Source of the DNA: Solirubrobacteraceae bacterium
GTDB taxonomy: Bacteria > Actinomycetota > Thermoleophilia > Solirubrobacterales > Solirubrobacteraceae
Length of the DNA: 64,000 nt
Reading direction: 5' to 3'
NCBI GenBank assembly: GCA_029263125.1
Contig: JAJCYD010000005.1
Span: 1 to 64,000 of the forward strand
Position 1 is the stretch's first letter, and each line of letters starts with the position of its first letter. The notes under the pieces are model-generated. The model saw only the letters and a program-made list of their open reading frames with translations, was not told the origin of the DNA and did no database searches. Shown here piece after piece: positions 53,746 to 63,610 of this stretch. The position numbers were made by a program, and so were the translations under genes.

Positions 53746-54762
53746 TCAGGCGACGACCTCGATGGCGATGCGGTCGTCGTCGGTGACCTCGACCGGCGCG
53801 TCGAGCACCAACACGGCCTGCAGCGCCGCGATCGCGACCGCGAGCTGGCCGAGGTCGGGCTCGCGGGTGGTCAGCAGCTGCAGCTTCATCCCGGGCACCA
53901 TCAGGGCCCGCGCCCAGCGCTTGGAGCGGTTGCGCCCCATCCACTTGATGACCTCGAACGCCAACCCCGCGACGAGCGGGATGCCGACGACCCGCGAGGC
54001 GAACAGCCAGTACCACGCGGGCGTCCCGAGCGGCGCGAAGACGACGATCGCGACGACCATGACGATCAGCATGAAGCTCGTCCCGCAGCGCGGATGCAGG
54101 CGGCTGAAGCGCTGCGCGTTCTCGGGCGTCAGCTCGAGGCCGGCCTCGTAGCAGGAGATCGTCTTGTGCTCGGCGCCGTGGTACTCGAACACGCGCCGCA
54201 GGTCCTTCATCCGCGAGACTAGGTAGATGTAGGTCAGGAAGATCGAGATCCGCAGCACCTTCTCGACGAGCACGAAGACCAGCGAATTGGGCAGCGAGTC
54301 CCTGATGAGGCTCGTCAACGCGACGGGCAGCAGGAAGAACAGCCCCACTGCCAGCGCCAGGGCGAACGCGACCGTCCCGAACCACGTGCCGCCGGAGACC
54401 GGTGCGTCCTCGTCGGGCGTGTGCGTGTCAACCGAGATGTTCAGCGCGAGGAAGCCGATCCGCAGCGACTCGACGAGCGCGACGACACCGCGCACGATCG
54501 GCACGCGCATCCAGCGATGGCGCTTGAGCACGGAGTCCAGCGGGAAGCGCTGGATCTCGACGGCCCCGCGCGTGGCCTCGCCGAGCTGCATGCGGCGGCC
54601 GTCGGCGATCTGCTCGGGGGCGGGAGCGCGAACCGCCACGGCCCATGCCGAGACGCCGCGCATCATCACGCCTTCGATCACGGCCTGCCCGCCGACGGGC
54701 AGGTCACGACCGGCTACTGGTGCGCCGTCAGGCAGCCGATGTCCGTCCGGGGCGGCTGCCAA
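53746..54762 (-). CDS. DUF1385 membrane protein (YqhQ-like)
   Basis: 338 residues. VGGQAVIEGVMMRG near the N-terminus and VFEYHGAEHKTISCYEAGLE with HPRCGTSFMLIVM in the middle are the family signatures. Four or five membrane spans. The role is unknown; it is regularly found beside rpmE and prfA in Gram-positive genomes, as here. The first 20 residues are poorly conserved, so the start may be further in. Confidence 0.85.
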   Translation of the reverse strand: MAAAPDGHRLPDGAPVAGRDLPVGGQAVIEGVMMRGVSAWAVAVRAPAPEQIADGRRMQLGEATRGAVEIQRFPLDSVLKRHRWMRVPIVRGVVALVESLRIGFLALNISVDTHTPDEDAPVSGGTWFGTVAFALALAVGLFFLLPVALTSLIRDSLPNSLVFVLVEKVLRISIFLTYIYLVSRMKDLRRVFEYHGAEHKTISCYEAGLELTPENAQRFSRLHPRCGTSFMLIVMVVAIVVFAPLGTPAWYWLFASRVVGIPLVAGLAFEVIKWMGRNRSKRWARALMVPGMKLQLLTTREPDLGQLAVAIAALQAVLVLDAPVEVTDDDRIAIEVVA

Positions 54763-54771
54763 GAGCGGGCT

Positions 54772-54984
54772 CTACCCGGCGGCTTGGCGCTTGGCGGCGC
54801 GCCGCTTGAAGCGGTCCACGCGGCCACCGGTGTCCACGAGCTTTTGGCGGCCCGTGTAGAAGGGATGGCAGTTCGAGCAGATCTCGACCTTGATGTCCGG
54901 CGTGGTCGAGCGCGTCTCGAACTCGTTGCCGCACGTGCAGCGGACGTGGGCGGTGACGTATTCGGGATGGATGTCGGTCTTCAT
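54772..54984 (-). CDS. rpmE: Ribosomal protein bL31, zinc-binding form
   Basis: 70 residues from ATG 54984. [20 protein letters not shown] and [19 protein letters not shown] give the CxC plus CxxC zinc set of the C+ paralogue. The basic end ([10 protein letters not shown]) is typical. A zinc-free paralogue may exist elsewhere. Confidence 0.97.
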   Translation of the reverse strand: MKTDIHPEYVTAHVRCTCGNEFETRSTTPDIKVEICSNCHPFYTGRQKLVDTGGRVDRFKRRAAKRQAAG

Positions 54985-55066
54985 GGTGCCGAGCAGTCTA
55001 TCGGCAGGGTCGCGGGCTCCCGGCACGCCCAAGCGCCCATGAGCGGACACATGATCGGTGCTCAGA

Positions 55067-56800
55067 TCAGGTGTCGCGGTACAGCGGGCCGTCGCCGCCC
55101 TCGGGCACCGTCAAGCGCCCGCCCTTGGCCGTGATCGCCCCGCACTGCACGCAGTTGGTGTAGTTGACGATCAGGTCGACCTTGCCGGTCTCGGGGGCGT
55201 CCTCGGGGATCTCATAGACGCCGGCCGGGCACATCCAGACCCACGTCTCGGCCAGCTCGCGCGGGACGCGCTGCTGCACGCGGATGTGGTTGGGCGCGTC
55301 GTCGCGCGTGGCGTTCCCGGTGATGTAGACCGAGGAGAGCTTGTCGAAGGTGTACGTGCCGTCGGGCTTGGGATAGCCGTCCTTCGTGTCGCCGACGAAC
55401 ATCTCGCGCTGGTCGTTGCGATGCCACGGCCGCCGGCCGCCCGGAAAGCGGCCCTTGGTGGCGATCAGGAGGTTGACGAGCGGCCCGCCGCGCAGGAAGC
55501 CCTTCTGAAACGGCTGGCGCGTGTTGCGCACCTCATAGAGCTCCGAGCCGATCGAGGACTGCTCGACGGCATCCTCGTAGGAGCTGAGGTCGTCGTCGCC
55601 GCGCCCGAGCGCCGCGTAGATCGCCTCGGCCGCCAGCATCCCGGAGCGGATCGAGTGGTGCACGCCCTTCAGCGCCACGGTGTCGACCATGCCGCCCGAG
55701 TCACCGGCCAGCAGCGCTCCGGGCATCGTGAGCTTGGGCATCGACCAGTAGCCGCCGGCGGGCAGCGCCTTGGCGCCCCAGCTCACGCGCTCTCCCCCCT
55801 CGAGGATGTCGCGCACGAGCGGGTGCAGCTTGAACTGCTGCAGCAGGTCATGGGCGGAGGTCGTCGCGTCGGCGTACTCAAGGTCCACGACGAAGCCGAT
55901 GCTGACATACGCCTCACCGGTCGTCTCGTCGTTCATCGGATAGATCCACGTGCCGCCGATCTGCCCGTAGCGCGGCGAGAGCTTCAGCGGCCACGGCCCG
56001 ATCGTGTGGATGATGCGATCAAGGGGCTTCGGGACCTTCCAGACCTCCTTGACGCCGAGCTCCCAGACCTGCGTCTCACAGCCGTCGGCGAGGTCGAACT
56101 CGCGGATGGCGGCACCCGTCAGGTGGCCCCAGCACCCCTCCGCCAGGACGGTCGCGCGGGCCTTGACATCGGTCCCGGGCTCGAAGTTCTTCAGCGGTTG
56201 GCCATCCTTGCCCCGGCCCTTGTCGCCCGAACGCACGCCGACGACGGCGCCGTCCTGGACGATCAGCTGGGACGCCGCCGTCTCCGTGAGGATGGTCGCG
56301 CCGGCCTCCTCGGCGATGCGCTGCTGGTAGCGCGCCAGGGCCGAGACCGAGATGACCTCGTTGCCGTGGTTCTGAAAGGGCGGCGGAGCCGGGATCCGAA
56401 GCGCCCGCTTGCCGTTGGGCAGCATGTAGACGGCTTCCTGGGTGACCTCGCCGAAGCCGAAGCCCTCAAGGCGCCAGTGCTTGCGCTCCAGGTCCGGGAA
56501 GAGCTCCTGCAGGGGGGCGGGACGCATGACCGCGCCGGAGAGGTTGTGGCCGCCGCACGTCTTGGCCTTCTCGATCACCGCGACCGGGACCTCGCCGAGG
56601 GACTCCAGCAGCTCCTCGTCGTCGTCGAGTAACTGCAGCAGCCGGTTGGCGCACGCAAGCCCCGCCGTGCCGCCTCCGACGATCGCGACGCCGACCTCGA
56701 TCAGGTCGTCCTCGTCATCCAGGCCGTGCTTGACGAACTCCGCCTGCGGGTCTACCGGGGGCGGGTACTCGTCGGGTGCCGTGGTCTGCACGATCGGCAT
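55067..56800 (-). CDS. ETF-quinone oxidoreductase, with an altered iron-sulfur motif
   Basis: 577 residues. It takes electrons from ETF (encoded upstream) and passes them to quinone at the membrane. FAD-binding [20 protein letters not shown] is at the N-terminus, followed by GGHNLSGAV and [19 protein letters not shown]. The C-terminal cluster region has MCPAGVYE and [14 protein letters not shown]. The family norm is one Cys plus CxxCxxC, but the last position is Ile here (CVQCGAI), so only three of the four ligands are present. Nine bases from etfA, same operon. Confidence 0.9.
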   Translation of the reverse strand: MPIVQTTAPDEYPPPVDPQAEFVKHGLDDEDDLIEVGVAIVGGGTAGLACANRLLQLLDDDEELLESLGEVPVAVIEKAKTCGGHNLSGAVMRPAPLQELFPDLERKHWRLEGFGFGEVTQEAVYMLPNGKRALRIPAPPPFQNHGNEVISVSALARYQQRIAEEAGATILTETAASQLIVQDGAVVGVRSGDKGRGKDGQPLKNFEPGTDVKARATVLAEGCWGHLTGAAIREFDLADGCETQVWELGVKEVWKVPKPLDRIIHTIGPWPLKLSPRYGQIGGTWIYPMNDETTGEAYVSIGFVVDLEYADATTSAHDLLQQFKLHPLVRDILEGGERVSWGAKALPAGGYWSMPKLTMPGALLAGDSGGMVDTVALKGVHHSIRSGMLAAEAIYAALGRGDDDLSSYEDAVEQSSIGSELYEVRNTRQPFQKGFLRGGPLVNLLIATKGRFPGGRRPWHRNDQREMFVGDTKDGYPKPDGTYTFDKLSSVYITGNATRDDAPNHIRVQQRVPRELAETWVWMCPAGVYEIPEDAPETGKVDLIVNYTNCVQCGAITAKGGRLTVPEGGDGPLYRDT

Positions 56801-56809
56801 GCTCGCGGC

Positions 56810-57775
56810 CTACGCCTTCTTCGCCTTCACGGCCTCGGTGAGCTTGGGCAGGATCTTGTTGAGGTCGCCGACGATGCCCAGATCGGAGTACTCGAAGATC
56901 GGGGCGTTCTGGTCCTTGTTGATCGCCACGATGTGCTCTGACGCCTGCATCCCGACTTTGTGCTGAATCGCGCCCGAGATGCCCGCGGCGAGGTAGAGCT
57001 TCGGCGCGACGGTCTTGCCGGTCTGGCCGATCTGTGTCGAATACGGGTACCACCCCGCGTCGACCACAGCCCGTGTCGCCGCGACGGCGCCACCCAGCGC
57101 CTCGGCGAGCGCCTCGCAGAGCTCGAAGCCCTCGGCCTTGCCCAGCCCACGGCCGCCGGCGACGAGGACGTCGGCGCCCTCGATGTCGACTTCCGCCCCA
57201 CGGGCCTCTCCGCGCGTGACCATCGTCGCCTGCGTCGACCACGGCGACAGCTGCACGCTCACGTCCTCGACGGTGGCGGTGTCCTCGCCCGCCACGGGAA
57301 CGTCGAACGCGTTGAGGCGGGCGATGATGATCCCGCGGTCCTTGTACTGCGACGTCGAGATCGACGAGTCGCCGTGGATCGGGCGCTCGGCGGTGAGCTT
57401 GCCATCGGCGGCCGAGACGCTCGTGACCTCCATCGTGACGCCCGCGTTCAGCCGCGCGGCGAGGCCGGCGCCGATCTCGAAGCCGAGCAGACCGCCGCCA
57501 AACAGCGCGTAGCCGTGGCCGCCCTCGTCCATCACCGAGGCCATGACGTCGATGACCGGCTGGGCGAGGCCTTCGGGCGCGTCCTTGGCGCGAAAGACCT
57601 TGCTCGCGCCGTAGCCGCCGAGCGAGGCGGCAAGGTCGTCGGGACAATCGCCGATGACGACCGCGTGCGCCTCGGAGCCCAGCTCGCCGGCGAGGCGCGC
57701 GGCCTCGGCGACGGCGCCGAGCGAGTTCTTGTTGAAGGCGCCCTCGTAGTGCAGGGCGTAGACGAGGATGTTCAC
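56810..57775 (-). CDS. etfA: Electron transfer flavoprotein alpha subunit
   Basis: 321 residues. The C-terminal FAD site is DVLVAGGRGLGKAEGFELCE, then YSTQIGQTGKTVAPKLYLAA, GISGAIQHKVGMQ and INKDQNAPIFEYSDLGIVGD, all classical. It carries electrons from acyl-CoA dehydrogenases to the quinone oxidoreductase. Overlaps etfB by four bases. Confidence 0.96.
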   Translation of the reverse strand: MNILVYALHYEGAFNKNSLGAVAEAARLAGELGSEAHAVVIGDCPDDLAASLGGYGASKVFRAKDAPEGLAQPVIDVMASVMDEGGHGYALFGGGLLGFEIGAGLAARLNAGVTMEVTSVSAADGKLTAERPIHGDSSISTSQYKDRGIIIARLNAFDVPVAGEDTATVEDVSVQLSPWSTQATMVTRGEARGAEVDIEGADVLVAGGRGLGKAEGFELCEALAEALGGAVAATRAVVDAGWYPYSTQIGQTGKTVAPKLYLAAGISGAIQHKVGMQASEHIVAINKDQNAPIFEYSDLGIVGDLNKILPKLTEAVKAKKA

Positions 57776-58566
57776 GACAACAGCTTCCTTTCGTCCAGCC
57801 AGGCGACGATCTTCTCGACGGTGTCGTTGGTGTCCTCGTCCTCGATGATCGTGCCGCCGGACTTCTCGGGCGGCGCCTTGAACGCGCCGCAGACGACCTT
57901 CGATCCCGCCTCGCCGACACGGTCGGCCTCGATGTCGGCGTCGGCGATCGCCAGCGCGTCCAGCGGCTTCTTCTTGGCACCCATGATCGCTTTCAGCGAC
58001 GGGTAGCGCGGCTCGTTGATGGCGTCTCCTACGGAGATCACGGCCGGCAGCTTGATGTCGACGGTGTCATAGCCGTACTCGGCCTGGCGCTCGCAGCGCA
58101 GCGAGCCCTCCGCGACGTCCATCTTGATGACCTGCGTCAGCGACGGCATCATCAGGTGGTCGGCGACGACCGCGCCGATCGTGTAGCACTCGCCGTCGTC
58201 TGACTGCTGACCCAGCAGGACGAGGTCGGGGCTCTCGCGGGACAGCACCTTCGCCAGGGCGTAGCCCGTGGCCGCGACGTCAGAGCCCGCCAGCGCGTCG
58301 TCGGAGAGATGCACCGAGCGGTCGGCACCGAGCGAGACGGCCTTGTGCAGGGCGCGCACCGCGGTGCTCGGGCCCATCGTGACGGCGACGATCTCGTCGA
58401 CCTCGACCACACCGCCCTCCCTGACCTGCATCGCTGCCTCGATCGCGTGCGTGTCGTAGGGATTCAGCGCGCGCTCGCCGGCACGGTCCATGCGGCCGGT
58501 CTGCGGGTTGATCCGCTTCTCGACGGCGGCGTCGGGCACCTCCTTGACGAGGACGCAGATCTTCAT
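57772..58566 (-). CDS. etfB: Electron transfer flavoprotein beta subunit
   Basis: 264 residues. KICVLVKEVPDAAVEKRINP at the start, ALNPYDTHAIEAAMQV, VLLGQQSDDGECYTIGAVVA and YDTVDIKLPAVISVGDAINE are family features. First gene of etfB-etfA-etfQO; it has an AAGGAGG SD ten bases upstream and a putative TetR-type operator at 58612-58629. Confidence 0.96.
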   Translation of the reverse strand: MKICVLVKEVPDAAVEKRINPQTGRMDRAGERALNPYDTHAIEAAMQVREGGVVEVDEIVAVTMGPSTAVRALHKAVSLGADRSVHLSDDALAGSDVAATGYALAKVLSRESPDLVLLGQQSDDGECYTIGAVVADHLMMPSLTQVIKMDVAEGSLRCERQAEYGYDTVDIKLPAVISVGDAINEPRYPSLKAIMGAKKKPLDALAIADADIEADRVGEAGSKVVCGAFKAPPEKSGGTIIEDEDTNDTVEKIVAWLDERKLLS

Positions 58567-58611
58567 CGGTCCAGAGCCTCCTTGAGGGGTCGCATGCGGT
58601 CAGGATAACCC

Positions 58612-58629
58612 ATTGACTGACCAGTCAAT
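58612..58629 (-). promoter_or_regulatory. Putative TetR-type operator of the etf operon
   Basis: ATTGACTG and CAGTCAAT are perfect inverted arms with a 2-base centre, 46 bases before etfB. On the minus strand TTGACT lies 15 bases before TATCCT, a possible -35/-10 pair, so a bound repressor would block the promoter. TetR repressors of fatty-acid use often bind such 18-bp palindromes. No tetR gene is in the window. Confidence 0.6.
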
Positions 58630-58652
58630 CGCGTGCCGTCGGCGCGCGCGGA

Positions 58653-59072
58653 TCAGACCGCGGCGACCGCGCCGCGGATGAAGTCGACGATCGCCTCCGT
58701 GCTCGATCCCGGCCCGAACACCGCGGCGACGCCGAGTCGCTTGAGCTCGGGAATGTCGTCGGAGGGGATCGTGCCCCCGACCGTGACGACGACGTCGTCG
58801 ATCTCCTGCTCGGCCAGCAGCGACACGATGCGCGGGACGAGCGTCATGTGCGCGCCCGAGAGGATCGACAGCCCGACGGCGTCGGCGTCCTCCTGGATCA
58901 CGGTCTCGACGATCTGCTCGGGCGTCTGGTGCAGGCCCGTGTAGATGACCTCCATGCCGGCGTCGCGCAGCGCGCGGGCGATGATCTTCGCCCCGCGGTC
59001 GTGGCCGTCGAGGCCGGGCTTGGCGACGACGACGCGGATCTTCGCGCTGGTGGAGGTGGAAGGCTGCGACAT
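58653..59072 (-). CDS. Methylmalonyl-CoA mutase, B12-binding subunit
   Basis: 139 residues, a free-standing cobalamin-binding domain. The His ligand is in [20 protein letters not shown], with SILSGAH and [11 protein letters not shown] lining the nucleotide tail. It pairs with the catalytic subunit encoded at 61140-62795, though the two genes are 2 kb apart. Confidence 0.93.
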   Translation of the reverse strand: MSQPSTSTSAKIRVVVAKPGLDGHDRGAKIIARALRDAGMEVIYTGLHQTPEQIVETVIQEDADAVGLSILSGAHMTLVPRIVSLLAEQEIDDVVVTVGGTIPSDDIPELKRLGVAAVFGPGSSTEAIVDFIRGAVAAV

Positions 59073-59154
59073 AGGTCCCCGAGGGGCCGGCGAGATGATA
59101 GTCGCGCGGGCTGGGGCTCGGCCCGCCAGCCCGGCCGCGTGTCTGGTGAGCCCT

Positions 59155-59631
59155 CTAGTCGCAGAAGATCTGATCGGGGTTGCTCACGCAGCTCTCCAGA
59201 TCGTCGAACAACGAGCCGACGCCGTCGAGGAACGACAGCAGGACGATCAGGCCGATGATCCCGAAGACGATCGCGACGATGCCGAGGATCAGCCCGGCGG
59301 TCGCCATCGACTGCTTCCCGACGACAGGTTCTCGGTCGGCTCTCCGGCGTCCGATCGCCCCGAAGACGATCGCCAGGACACCGAGCACCCAGGCGACCCA
59401 GAACGTCCAGGGAAGGATGCCGAAGACGACGCCGACGATCCCGCAGACGAGCGCCGCGATCGCGAACCCGTTGGTGGCCTGAGGCTCGACCGGCGCCGCG
59501 AACACGACCGGGACGACCTGTACCGGCCGGCGCTGCTCGGACCACTGCGCGCCATCCCAGTAGCGCTCACCGCCTTGGAGCTCGGGATCCGCATACCAGC
59601 CTGCCGCGGGTCCGGGCGTGGGCGGAAGCAC
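59155..59631 (-). CDS. DUF2510/DUF4190 membrane protein
   Basis: 158 residues. [20 protein letters not shown] is a DUF2510 WYxDP...RYWDG motif. It is followed by three or four membrane spans with the DUF4190 pattern [20 protein letters not shown] and [20 protein letters not shown]. Function unknown. Divergent from two more DUF4190 genes. Confidence 0.75.
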   Translation of the reverse strand: MLPPTPGPAAGWYADPELQGGERYWDGAQWSEQRRPVQVVPVVFAAPVEPQATNGFAIAALVCGIVGVVFGILPWTFWVAWVLGVLAIVFGAIGRRRADREPVVGKQSMATAGLILGIVAIVFGIIGLIVLLSFLDGVGSLFDDLESCVSNPDQIFCD

Positions 59632-59689
59632 CCGCGCAACCTACCAACGCACGTTGCGATTCCCACAATCGGACAATAGTGTCAATCCC

Positions 59690-60034
59690 ATGACCGAGCC
59701 ATGGCAAACGCCACCACTGTCCCCGCCCCCATCGTCCCCGCCCCCGCCGGCCGGCACGCCGGTGGGAGCCCAGCCGGTGTATGTCACGACGAAGACCAAC
59801 GGATTCGCGGTCGCGTCGATGGTGCTGGGAATCCTGTGGATCTACTGGATCGGCTCGATCCTCGCGCTGGTGTTCGGATACATCGCCAAGGGCCAGATCC
59901 AGCAGGCCGGCGGACGTGAGTCCGGCGGTGGCATGGCCGTCGCCGGCATCGTGCTGGGCTGGGTCGGCGTCGGCCTCCTGCTCGTGTTCATCGTGCTGAT
60001 CGCGGTCGGCACGTCGTCACTCGCCTGGTACTGA
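59690..60034 (+). CDS. DUF4190 membrane protein, copy 1
   Basis: 114 residues from ATG 59690. A Pro-rich cytoplasmic start is followed by two paired spans, TNGFAVASMVLGILWIYWIG and GGMAVAGIVLGWVGVGLLLV, with YIAKGQI between them. Very close in sequence to the next gene, so a tandem duplication. Function unknown. Confidence 0.78.
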   Translation: MTEPWQTPPLSPPPSSPPPPAGTPVGAQPVYVTTKTNGFAVASMVLGILWIYWIGSILALVFGYIAKGQIQQAGGRESGGGMAVAGIVLGWVGVGLLLVFIVLIAVGTSSLAWY

Positions 60035-60038
60035 ACTC

Positions 60039-60392
60039 ATGTCCGCATTTCCACCTCCGCCCGACGAACAGCCGTCACCGTTCGGTGCGCCGCCACCAGA
60101 GCCCGTCGTCGTCCACTCGCAGAGCACGAATGGCTTCGCAGTCGCCTCGCTCGTGCTGGGCATCATCTGGATCTTCTGGCTGGGCTCGATCCTGGCGTTG
60201 ATCTTCGGTTACATCGCCAAGGGCCAGATCAACGCGTCCGCAGGCGCTCAGGGTGGTCGCGGGTTGGCGATCGCGGGCATCGTGCTCGGCTGGGTCGGCA
60301 TCGGCATGCTGCTGCTCGTCCTGCTCTTCGGTGACATCACGTTCACCAGCAGCGGCGATCCATCGCCGTCGAACACTCCGCTGTTTGAGTAG
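60039..60392 (+). CDS. DUF4190 membrane protein, copy 2
   Basis: 117 residues, four bases after copy 1. Same layout: Pro-rich start, TNGFAVASLVLGIIWIFWLG, FGYIAKGQINASAGAQGG, GLAIAGIVLGWVGIGMLLLV, then a short Ser/Pro tail. Its stop abuts the convergent stop of the RTX-like gene with no gap. Confidence 0.78.
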   Translation: MSAFPPPPDEQPSPFGAPPPEPVVVHSQSTNGFAVASLVLGIIWIFWLGSILALIFGYIAKGQINASAGAQGGRGLAIAGIVLGWVGIGMLLLVLLFGDITFTSSGDPSPSNTPLFE

Positions 60393-61076
60393 TCAGCGGC
60401 TCTGGCGCCGGGCGCGACGGACGGCCTTGCCGCTCGGCGACAGGCACTGGCCCTTGGCGTTCTCACCGTGAGCGCAGAAGTGGCGGACCTTCTCGCAGTT
60501 GCGCAGCTTGAAGGCGCCGTTGGTGCGCACGCGAGCGGTGTCCTTGCCCGGTCCGCAGTCGATCGTGCCCTTGCCGTAGTAGGCCCAGACGTAGTCCTTG
60601 CCCGGTCCGCCCCTGACGACGGTGCGGCCGTGGCTGGGATAGATCCAGTCGTTGCCCTTCCCGCCGATCAGCGTGTCGCGCTGCTTGGTGGTGTTGCCCT
60701 TCGGATCCCAGTCACCCCAGATGATGTCGTCGCCACCGCCGCCGGACAGGCGCTCGCTGCCGTGGTGACCAAGCAGCTCGTCGGCCTTCGGCCCGCCGAT
60801 CTTGGTGCGATCCTTGCTGTCGAGCACGTGCCAGAGAAACCCGCTGATCGGGGGCCACTTGCGACCGGCGCCGTCGTTGTGGGGCACCTTGCCCGTGCCC
60901 GTGCCACCCGCGGTGACGCGGTCGTTGCCAGGACCGCACTTCACCCCCGCCTCGCGCGGCCCACAGGTCCCGGGCGAGCTGTCGGCGGGAAGCGCCTGAC
61001 TGGCAAGGGGCGCGGTCATGCCGGCGACGAGCAGCAGCGCCACCACGTGCGTGAGGGGGCGGCGGACGGGGCTCAT
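60393..61076 (-). CDS. Secreted RTX-like calcium-binding protein
   Basis: 227 residues from ATG 61076. A signal peptide (RPLTHVVALLLVAGMTAPLA) is followed by five or so GGxGxDx-type nonapeptide units: CGPGNDRVTAGG, LSGGGGDDIIWGD, LIGGKGNDWIYPS, VRGGPGKDYVWAY and IDCGPGKDTARVR. These would form a calcium-bound beta-roll. The C-terminal 45 residues contain three Cys and are basic. Role outside the cell unknown. Confidence 0.75.
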   Translation of the reverse strand: MSPVRRPLTHVVALLLVAGMTAPLASQALPADSSPGTCGPREAGVKCGPGNDRVTAGGTGTGKVPHNDGAGRKWPPISGFLWHVLDSKDRTKIGGPKADELLGHHGSERLSGGGGDDIIWGDWDPKGNTTKQRDTLIGGKGNDWIYPSHGRTVVRGGPGKDYVWAYYGKGTIDCGPGKDTARVRTNGAFKLRNCEKVRHFCAHGENAKGQCLSPSGKAVRRARRQSR

Positions 61077-61139
61077 GCAAGCCAACGTACCGGCAAGGCG
61101 CTGGGCACTGGACAACTTCTTCGGCGGCCACGCGCCGCT

Positions 61140-62795
<1,656 letters not shown>

Positions 62796-63164
62796 GTTGT
62801 CGGTAGTCAGATAGTCGGTCGTCCGCGTTTCTGACTTGAGGGTAGCGCTTCGGCGGACGCAACGTCCGCGCCTGGCTACGGCTTGGGCGGCATTCGCACG
62901 CAGGCCATGCAGAAACCGCCCAGCAGCGGCTCGGGCGAGACCACCACACCGGGCCTGGGCGGGTTTCGCAGACAGGGCATGCAGAAGGCGCCCTGCAGCG
63001 GCCGGGACGCAGCCGCCACACCAGCCCTGGGCGCGTTTCGCACACAGACCAGGCAGAAGGCGCCCGGCAGCGGCTGAGGCGAAGCCTCCCACGAGGCTTG
63101 GCGGGTTTCGCAGGCAGGCGATGCAGAAGCCGCCCAGGCTGCGGCGGGCGAACCGTTCGGCGGG
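62796..63164. other. 0.37 kb intergenic region with repeat cluster D
   Basis: Between the mutase gene and a hypothetical gene. The mutase promoter should lie in the first 85 bases; nothing clear is seen. The rest is four palindromic repeats. Confidence 0.6.
62884..63136 (-). repeat. Palindromic repeat cluster D (4 x 39 bp)
   Basis: Units at 62884-62922, 62956-62994, 63028-63066 and 63098-63136, spaced 72, 72 and 70 bp start to start. Left parts resemble TGGGCGGGTTTCGCA and right parts CATGCAGAA plus GGCGCCC or CCGCCCA. Most arm changes keep pairing partly intact. This is the largest of the four clusters and the one whose spacers are most unlike the others. Confidence 0.87.
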
Positions 63165-63440
63165 CTACGGCAGGTCGACGTGGACCATCTCGACGACCGG
63201 CGCGATGTCACTGCCGGCCTCGATCTGCTGCGCGGCGACCTCGATCGCACCGAACTCGACGCCGCGCGTGAACGTCGCGGAGATGAGGTCGATGATGAAC
63301 TGGAAATCCTCGTCTCCGGACAACGCGAGGCGGTCGCCGATGCGCTGCATGCGGTCGTCCGGAAACAGCCGCGCGAGCTCCTTGGTGATGTCGTCGCGGA
63401 TGTCGCCGCGCTCGGGTTCGTCGCTGGGGTCGTCGGTCAT
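63165..63440 (-). CDS. Small acidic hypothetical protein
   Basis: 91 residues from ATG 63440. Acidic start (DDPSDEPERGDIRDDITKEL), then a helical segment (RIGDRLALSGDEDFQFIIDL) and VAAQQIEAGSDIAPVVEMVH. No family recognised. GC-rich third positions and even composition support a real gene. Confidence 0.55.
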   Translation of the reverse strand: MTDDPSDEPERGDIRDDITKELARLFPDDRMQRIGDRLALSGDEDFQFIIDLISATFTRGVEFGAIEVAAQQIEAGSDIAPVVEMVHVDLP

Positions 63441-63487
63441 GCACCCAGCATGCCCTGTCCCCGGCTCGCGTACCATCTGGCACGGCC

Positions 63488-63610
63488 ATGGGAGACATCG
63501 GCAAGCCCATTCGCGAGACCGAACGGCCAGCTCCGGTGCGGGTTCCGGTACCCGAGCCCCAGCCCGATCGCGAGCCGGCGAAGCCCGAACCCGAACCCGC
63601 GAAGACGTGA
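63488..63610 (+). CDS. 40-residue proline-rich peptide ORF
   Basis: ATG 63488 opens a 40-residue ORF starting MGDIGKPIRETERPAPVRVP and continuing as Pro/Glu repeats to a TGA that overlaps the next gene's GTG by two bases (63607-63610). The start resembles short MGDIGxP-type conserved peptides that I recall from actinobacterial genomes. Likely disordered. Function unknown. Confidence 0.5.
   Translation: MGDIGKPIRETERPAPVRVPVPEPQPDREPAKPEPEPAKT

Noticed and set aside
62884..63136. CRISPR array
   Set aside because: Regular 39-bp repeats with 31-33 bp spacers look CRISPR-like, but the repeats differ from each other at many positions, only two to four copies occur per cluster, A and B spacers are homologous, and no cas genes are present.
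62900..63250. Cys-rich repeat protein with GAFCMxCxRNxP units on the minus strand
   Set aside because: The periodic peptide is simply the translation of the 39-bp palindromes (13 codons each). Other clusters have stops and frame changes, so coding is not conserved.
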